A DNA stretch of 64,000 nt, taken from positions 1 through 64,000 of the forward strand of contig NZ_JALMEW010000007.1 in assembly GCF_023094245.1 (NCBI RefSeq), read 5' to 3'. Positions within the stretch are counted from its first letter, which is position 1. Each line of letters starts with the position of its first letter. A program made the position numbers and the translations under genes. Positions 61,380-64,000 of this stretch are shown in pieces. The DNA is from Halomonas getboli (GTDB taxonomy: Bacteria > Pseudomonadota > Gammaproteobacteria > Pseudomonadales > Halomonadaceae). The notes beneath the pieces were generated by a model, which saw nothing but the letters and a program-made list of their open reading frames with translations, was not told the DNA's origin and did no database searches.

Positions 61380-62873
61380 TCAGTCGAACTTGATGCCCTG
61401 GGCCAGCGGCAGTTCGCGGGAGTAGTTGACGGTGTTGGTCTGGCGACGCATGTAGCTCTTCCAGACGTCGGAGCCGGATTCGCGGCCACCGCCGGTTTCC
61501 TTCTCGCCGCCGAAGGCGCCGCCGATCTCGGCGCCGCTGGGGCCGATGTTGACGTTGGCGATGCCGCAGTCGCTGCCCTGGTCGGAGACGAAGGCCTCGG
61601 CCTCACGCACGTCGGTGGTGAACACGCAGGAGGAGAGCCCCTGGGGCACGTCGTTCTGCAGCGCCAGCGCCTCGTCGAAGTCGCGATAGCTCATGACGTA
61701 GAGGATCGGGGCGAAGGTCTCGTGCTTGACCAGCTCGTCCTGCTGCTCGACCTCGACGATGGCCGGCGCCACGTAGAAGCCCTGCGGATATTCGTCGGCC
61801 AGGCGACGTTCGCCGCCGAAGACGCTGGCGCCCTGCTCGCGGGCCTTGCCGAGCACCGACTGCATCTGGTCGAAGGCCTGGGCATCGATCAGCGGGCCGA
61901 CCAGGCTGCCGCCCATCGGATCGCCGATGGTCACGCCGGCATAGGCCTTCTTGACCCGCTCGACGACTTCGTCGCGCACGGACTCGTGGACGATCAGGCG
62001 GCGCAGGGTGGTGCAGCGCTGGCCTGCAGTGCCCACGGCGGAGAACAGGATGGCGCGCACGGCCATGTCCAGGTCGGCGCTGGGCGCCAGGATCATGGCG
62101 TTGTTGCCGCCGAGTTCGAGGATGCTGCGGCCGAAGCGGGCGGCGACGCGGGGGGCGACTTCACGACCCATGCGGGTGCTGCCGGTGGCGCTGATCAGCG
62201 GCACGCGGGGATCGTCGGTGAGCACTTCCCCGGCCTCGCGCTCGCCGATGATCACCTGGCTGAGATCCGCCGGCGCCTCATCGCCGAACTCGGCCATGGC
62301 ACGCTCGAGCAGCGCCTGGCAGGCCAGGGCGCAGAGCGGGGTCTTCTCGGAGGGCTTCCACAGCAGGCTGTTGCCGCAGACCAGCGCCAGAGCGGCGTTC
62401 CAGGCCCAGGGTGCCACCGGGAAGTTGAAAGCGGTGATCAGGCCGATCGGGCCCAGCGGGTGCCAGCTCTCGCGCATGTGGTGGCCGGGGCGCTCCGAGG
62501 CGATGGTCAGGCCGTAGAGCTGGCGCGACTGGCCGACGGCCAGGTCGCAGATGTCGATCATTTCCTGCACTTCGCCCAGGCCTTCCTGGTAGATCTTGCC
62601 GCACTCCAGGGTCACCAGGGTGCCGAGGTCTTCCTTGTGGCGGCGCAGCTGCTCGCCGAACAGGCGCACCAGCTCGCCGCGGCGCGGTGCGGGCACCCGG
62701 CGCCAGGCCTCGAAGGCGGCCTGGGCGCGATCGATCCGCGCCTTGACGTCGTCGCCGCTTTCCAGCGCCACTCGACCGAGTTCGCCGCCGTCGGTGGGAG
62801 AGGTCACGGTGTAGTCGCCGCCACGATACAGGGTGTCCGCGACCCCAAGGCGCTGCATGATGGACTCGATCAT
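61380..62873 (-). CDS. amaB: ALDH7-family dehydrogenase, AmaB-like piperideine-6-carboxylate / aminoadipate semialdehyde dehydrogenase
   Basis: 497 residues. Rossmann NAD motif with SATGSTRMGREV, catalytic Glu in ILELGGNNAMIL and nucleophile Cys in GTAGQRCTTLRRLI. The ELGGNNA form and the length match the antiquitin/ALDH7 branch, which acts on alpha-aminoadipic semialdehyde. Paired with an AmaA-like oxidase, this gives pipecolate to 2-aminoadipate, a lysine-degradation branch. GTAGGAGG precedes the ATG. A LysR-type regulator is divergent, 123 bp away. Confidence 0.92.
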   Translation of the reverse strand: MIESIMQRLGVADTLYRGGDYTVTSPTDGGELGRVALESGDDVKARIDRAQAAFEAWRRVPAPRRGELVRLFGEQLRRHKEDLGTLVTLECGKIYQEGLGEVQEMIDICDLAVGQSRQLYGLTIASERPGHHMRESWHPLGPIGLITAFNFPVAPWAWNAALALVCGNSLLWKPSEKTPLCALACQALLERAMAEFGDEAPADLSQVIIGEREAGEVLTDDPRVPLISATGSTRMGREVAPRVAARFGRSILELGGNNAMILAPSADLDMAVRAILFSAVGTAGQRCTTLRRLIVHESVRDEVVERVKKAYAGVTIGDPMGGSLVGPLIDAQAFDQMQSVLGKAREQGASVFGGERRLADEYPQGFYVAPAIVEVEQQDELVKHETFAPILYVMSYRDFDEALALQNDVPQGLSSCVFTTDVREAEAFVSDQGSDCGIANVNIGPSGAEIGGAFGGEKETGGGRESGSDVWKSYMRRQTNTVNYSRELPLAQGIKFD

Positions 62874-62996
62874 TCTTCCTCCTACTGCTTCATCGACGTG
62901 TGATAGGGAACGAGAGCAGTATTGCGGCGCTGGTTGACGGGCCTCAAACGACGTTTTATACGAACTTCATTCCAGATTTTCTTGATAGGAGGCGCC

Positions 62997-63935
62997 ATGA
63001 GCCGCCGTCATCTGCCGACGCTGTCTGCCATGCAGTGCTTCGAGGCCTCGGCCCGCCACCTGAGCTTCACCCGCGCCGCCGAGGAGCTGAGCCTGACTCA
63101 GAGTGCGGTCAGCAAGCAGGTCGCCCAGCTCGAATCGGTCCTCGAGCACCCGCTGTTCCGCCGCGTGCGCAAGCGTCTTCAGGTCACGCCGGAGGGCTCG
63201 CTGTATCTGAGCGAGGTACGCAAGGTGCTGGCCCAGGTCGAGATGTCCACCCGCTACATGCAGTCCTACGGCGGCCAGAGCGAGGTGCTCAACGTCACCA
63301 CCCTGCCGACCTTCGGCGCCCGCTGGCTGATTCCGCGACTCAATGGCTATCGCTTCCGGCATCCCGGCGTTTTCCTGAACATCGCCAACCGCTCGGAGCC
63401 CTTCGATCTCGAGGAGGAGCGGGTCGACGTGGCTTTCTTCTTCGGCCACGGGGCCTGGCCCAAGGCGGAATGCATCAAGCTGCTGGATGAGACCATGGTG
63501 CCGGTGTGCGCGCCGACGGCGGTTCCCGAGGGCGGGATCGACGACCCGCTGGCGCTCACCGACCTGGTGCTGCTGCAGGGGGCGACGCGGCCCGAAGCCT
63601 GGCATGACTGGTTCGAGGCCCAGGGCTGCTATACCGCGCACAGCTATCACGGGCCGCGCTTCGACACCTTCTCGATGGCGGTGAGCGCTGCCCGGGCCGG
63701 CTGTGGCGTGGCCCTGGTGCCTCATTTTCTGGTCGAGGAGGAGCTGGCGGCCGGCCAGCTGACGATTCCCTGGTCGTTCTCGCTGACCAGCCGCGGGGCC
63801 TATTATCTGGCCTATCCCGAGTACAAGGGCGAGGTGGCCAAGGTGAGGGGGTTCATCGACTGGATGCTCGAGCATCTCGACGCCCCGGCCCGAGTCGATG
63901 GGGGGCGTGTCGATGAGGCCCGGGTGTCGCGTTAG
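62997..63935 (+). CDS. LysR-family transcriptional regulator, probable regulator of amaBA
   Basis: 312 residues from ATG 62997 (ATAGGAGG upstream). GcvA-like HTH at ~5-60 (LPTLSAMQCFEASARHLSFT, then LTQSAVSKQVAQLE), then an effector-binding domain (LPTFGARWLIPRLNGY; GCGVALVPHFLVEEEL). Divergent from amaB, typical for LysR control of the adjacent operon; the shared 123-bp region would hold its operator, though I could not pick a clear T-N11-A site. Effector unknown. Confidence 0.92.
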   Translation: MSRRHLPTLSAMQCFEASARHLSFTRAAEELSLTQSAVSKQVAQLESVLEHPLFRRVRKRLQVTPEGSLYLSEVRKVLAQVEMSTRYMQSYGGQSEVLNVTTLPTFGARWLIPRLNGYRFRHPGVFLNIANRSEPFDLEEERVDVAFFFGHGAWPKAECIKLLDETMVPVCAPTAVPEGGIDDPLALTDLVLLQGATRPEAWHDWFEAQGCYTAHSYHGPRFDTFSMAVSAARAGCGVALVPHFLVEEELAAGQLTIPWSFSLTSRGAYYLAYPEYKGEVAKVRGFIDWMLEHLDAPARVDGGRVDEARVSR

Positions 63936-64000
63936 GCAGCACCGGCCCCGGCTTCGGTGCAGCTCAGGATGTGCGCCACGAAGTGACGCACCTTGGCCAG
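63932..64000 (-). CDS. Possible C-terminal end of a gene running in from the right edge
   Basis: On the minus strand the frame is open from the window edge to a TAA at 63932-63934, encoding 22 residues (LAKVRHFVAHILSC, then TEAGAGAA). It converges with the lysR stop by 3 nt. The piece resembles the tail of a LysR-type regulator but is too short to be sure. The same bases can form a hairpin (GCACCG / CGGTGC) that may terminate lysR. Confidence 0.35.
   Translation of the reverse strand: MAKVRHFVAHILSCTEAGAGAA

Noticed and set aside
62874..62996. A specific LysR T-N11-A operator between amaB and lysR
   Set aside because: Several weak candidates around the AT-rich segment at 62950-62975 exist, none clearly better than the others.

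Overview
The window is a GC-rich, gene-dense stretch of a gammaproteobacterial chromosome. Gene content and order point to Halomonas or a close relative; this is an inference from family recognition, not a database match. It holds FlhDC-driven flagella, an E. coli-like CheA/CheZ system, a split class II ribonucleotide reductase of the Pseudomonas NrdJab type, a fused NarK and an AmaAB lysine-catabolism pair. No rRNA, tRNA, CRISPR array or transposase gene was seen. The only mobile-type element with a clear signature is an intein.

Region 1 (1-26751, all + strand) is a motility and chemotaxis block: the end of fliK, a small FlhB-tail paralogue, flhDC, motAB, cheA (with two tandem P2 domains), cheW, three chemoreceptor genes, cheR, cheB, a fourth chemoreceptor gene, cheY, cheZ, flhB, flhA, an unusually long flhF, an unrecognised 181-residue ORF, flhE, fliA and a second stator pair. 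FliA-type (sigma-28) promoters can be read before motA, cheB and the second motA, so this block encodes its own master regulator (FlhDC), late sigma factor (FliA) and FliA targets.

Region 2 (26748-33107) covers peroxide defence and NO/anaerobiosis. A well-spaced OxyR-like operator precedes ahpC. A 357-bp hairpin-rich gap containing a 121-bp imperfect palindrome separates ahpC from ahpF. A secreted protein of unknown function, nsrR and hemN (with an Anr/FNR-like box) follow, then a Gly/Ser-repeat exported protein.

Region 3 (33108-42031) has nrdJ interrupted by a 374-residue LAGLIDADG intein exactly at the catalytic NPCGEQ motif. A run of six hairpins separates it from the NrdJb partner. An AapJQMP-type amino-acid ABC transporter operon follows.

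Region 4 (41992-58382) is a nitrate/NO island: hmp and a single-domain globin diverge from an intergenic region carrying an NsrR-like box and a perfect Anr/Dnr box; then come nnrS, narXL (minus) and the operon narK-narGHJI-ppiC behind a NarL plus Anr control region. Together these take up nitrate, reduce it to nitrite, sense nitrate and NO, and detoxify NO.

Region 5 (58407-64000) is a catabolic cluster on the minus strand: an NhaC-family antiporter, an AmaA-like pipecolate oxidase and an AmaB-like semialdehyde dehydrogenase, with a divergent LysR regulator. Several uptake and catabolic genes (aapJ, aapP, nhaC, amaA) carry AAYAAYAA motifs near their translation starts, which resemble Hfq/Crc catabolite-repression sites.
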